From Kiritimatiellales bacterium (GTDB taxonomy: Bacteria > Verrucomicrobiota > Kiritimatiellia > Kiritimatiellales > Pontiellaceae), in assembly GCA_030630445.1 (NCBI GenBank), contig DAOVNC010000211.1, positions 1 through 6,433 on the forward strand: a DNA stretch of 6,433 nt, given 5' to 3'. A model generated the notes under the pieces. It was given only the letters and a program-made list of their open reading frames with translations. It ran no database searches and had not been told where the DNA came from. How positions within the stretch are numbered: the first letter of the stretch is position 1; each line of letters starts with the position of its first letter. Below are positions 6,404 to 6,433 of the stretch, piece after piece. Position numbers and translations under genes: made by a program.

Positions 6404-6433
6404 TTGGTTATTCACATTCGTTCGAATTAAACA

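Noticed and set aside
6404..6415. GTG start adding four residues (MNNQ) to ScpA
   Set aside because: No ribosome binding site precedes it, and the conserved family start fits the ATG at 6403. The evidence is weak either way.

Overview
All recognisable genes in this window lie on the minus strand. The window suggests a free-living Gram-negative-type bacterium of moderately high GC. My best guess is the PVC superphylum, Kiritimatiellota-like, because large secreted NPCBM (CBM51) carbohydrate-binding proteins are common there. This is an inference from gene content, with low confidence, and no rRNA or other marker is present to test it.

Reading in the direction of transcription (right to left), the first block is a compact housekeeping cluster. 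scpA (kleisin subunit of the SMC condensin) is followed, after a 106-nt gap filled with direct and inverted repeats, by scpB (winged-helix partner of ScpA). scpB overlaps the next gene, pheA, by the 4-nt ATGA junction. pheA encodes a complete bifunctional chorismate mutase/prephenate dehydratase with an ACT domain, and it is followed one base later by an M42-family metallo-aminopeptidase-like gene. The tight junctions indicate one transcript with translational coupling. It links chromosome segregation, phenylalanine synthesis and a peptidase that are otherwise functionally unrelated.

The second block begins after a 171-nt intergenic region containing a terminator-like hairpin, a perfect 10-bp palindrome, a possible promoter and a leader hairpin. 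It is a single very long reading frame that is open from 2412 to the left edge (804 codons, no stop), so the gene is cut by the window. It was pieced together by reading the frame directly. It encodes an exported, probably lipid-anchored protein with a glutamine-amidotransferase-like N-terminal region, one nearly complete and several partial NPCBM carbohydrate-binding modules, and a zinc metallopeptidase domain with an HEMGH motif resembling the M60/enhancin (mucin-degrading) family. This modular glycoprotein-targeting protease, with scrambled NPCBM segments, is the most unusual item in the window.

No tRNA, rRNA, CRISPR array, transposase or phage gene was found. No stretch over 300 bases lacks a gene.
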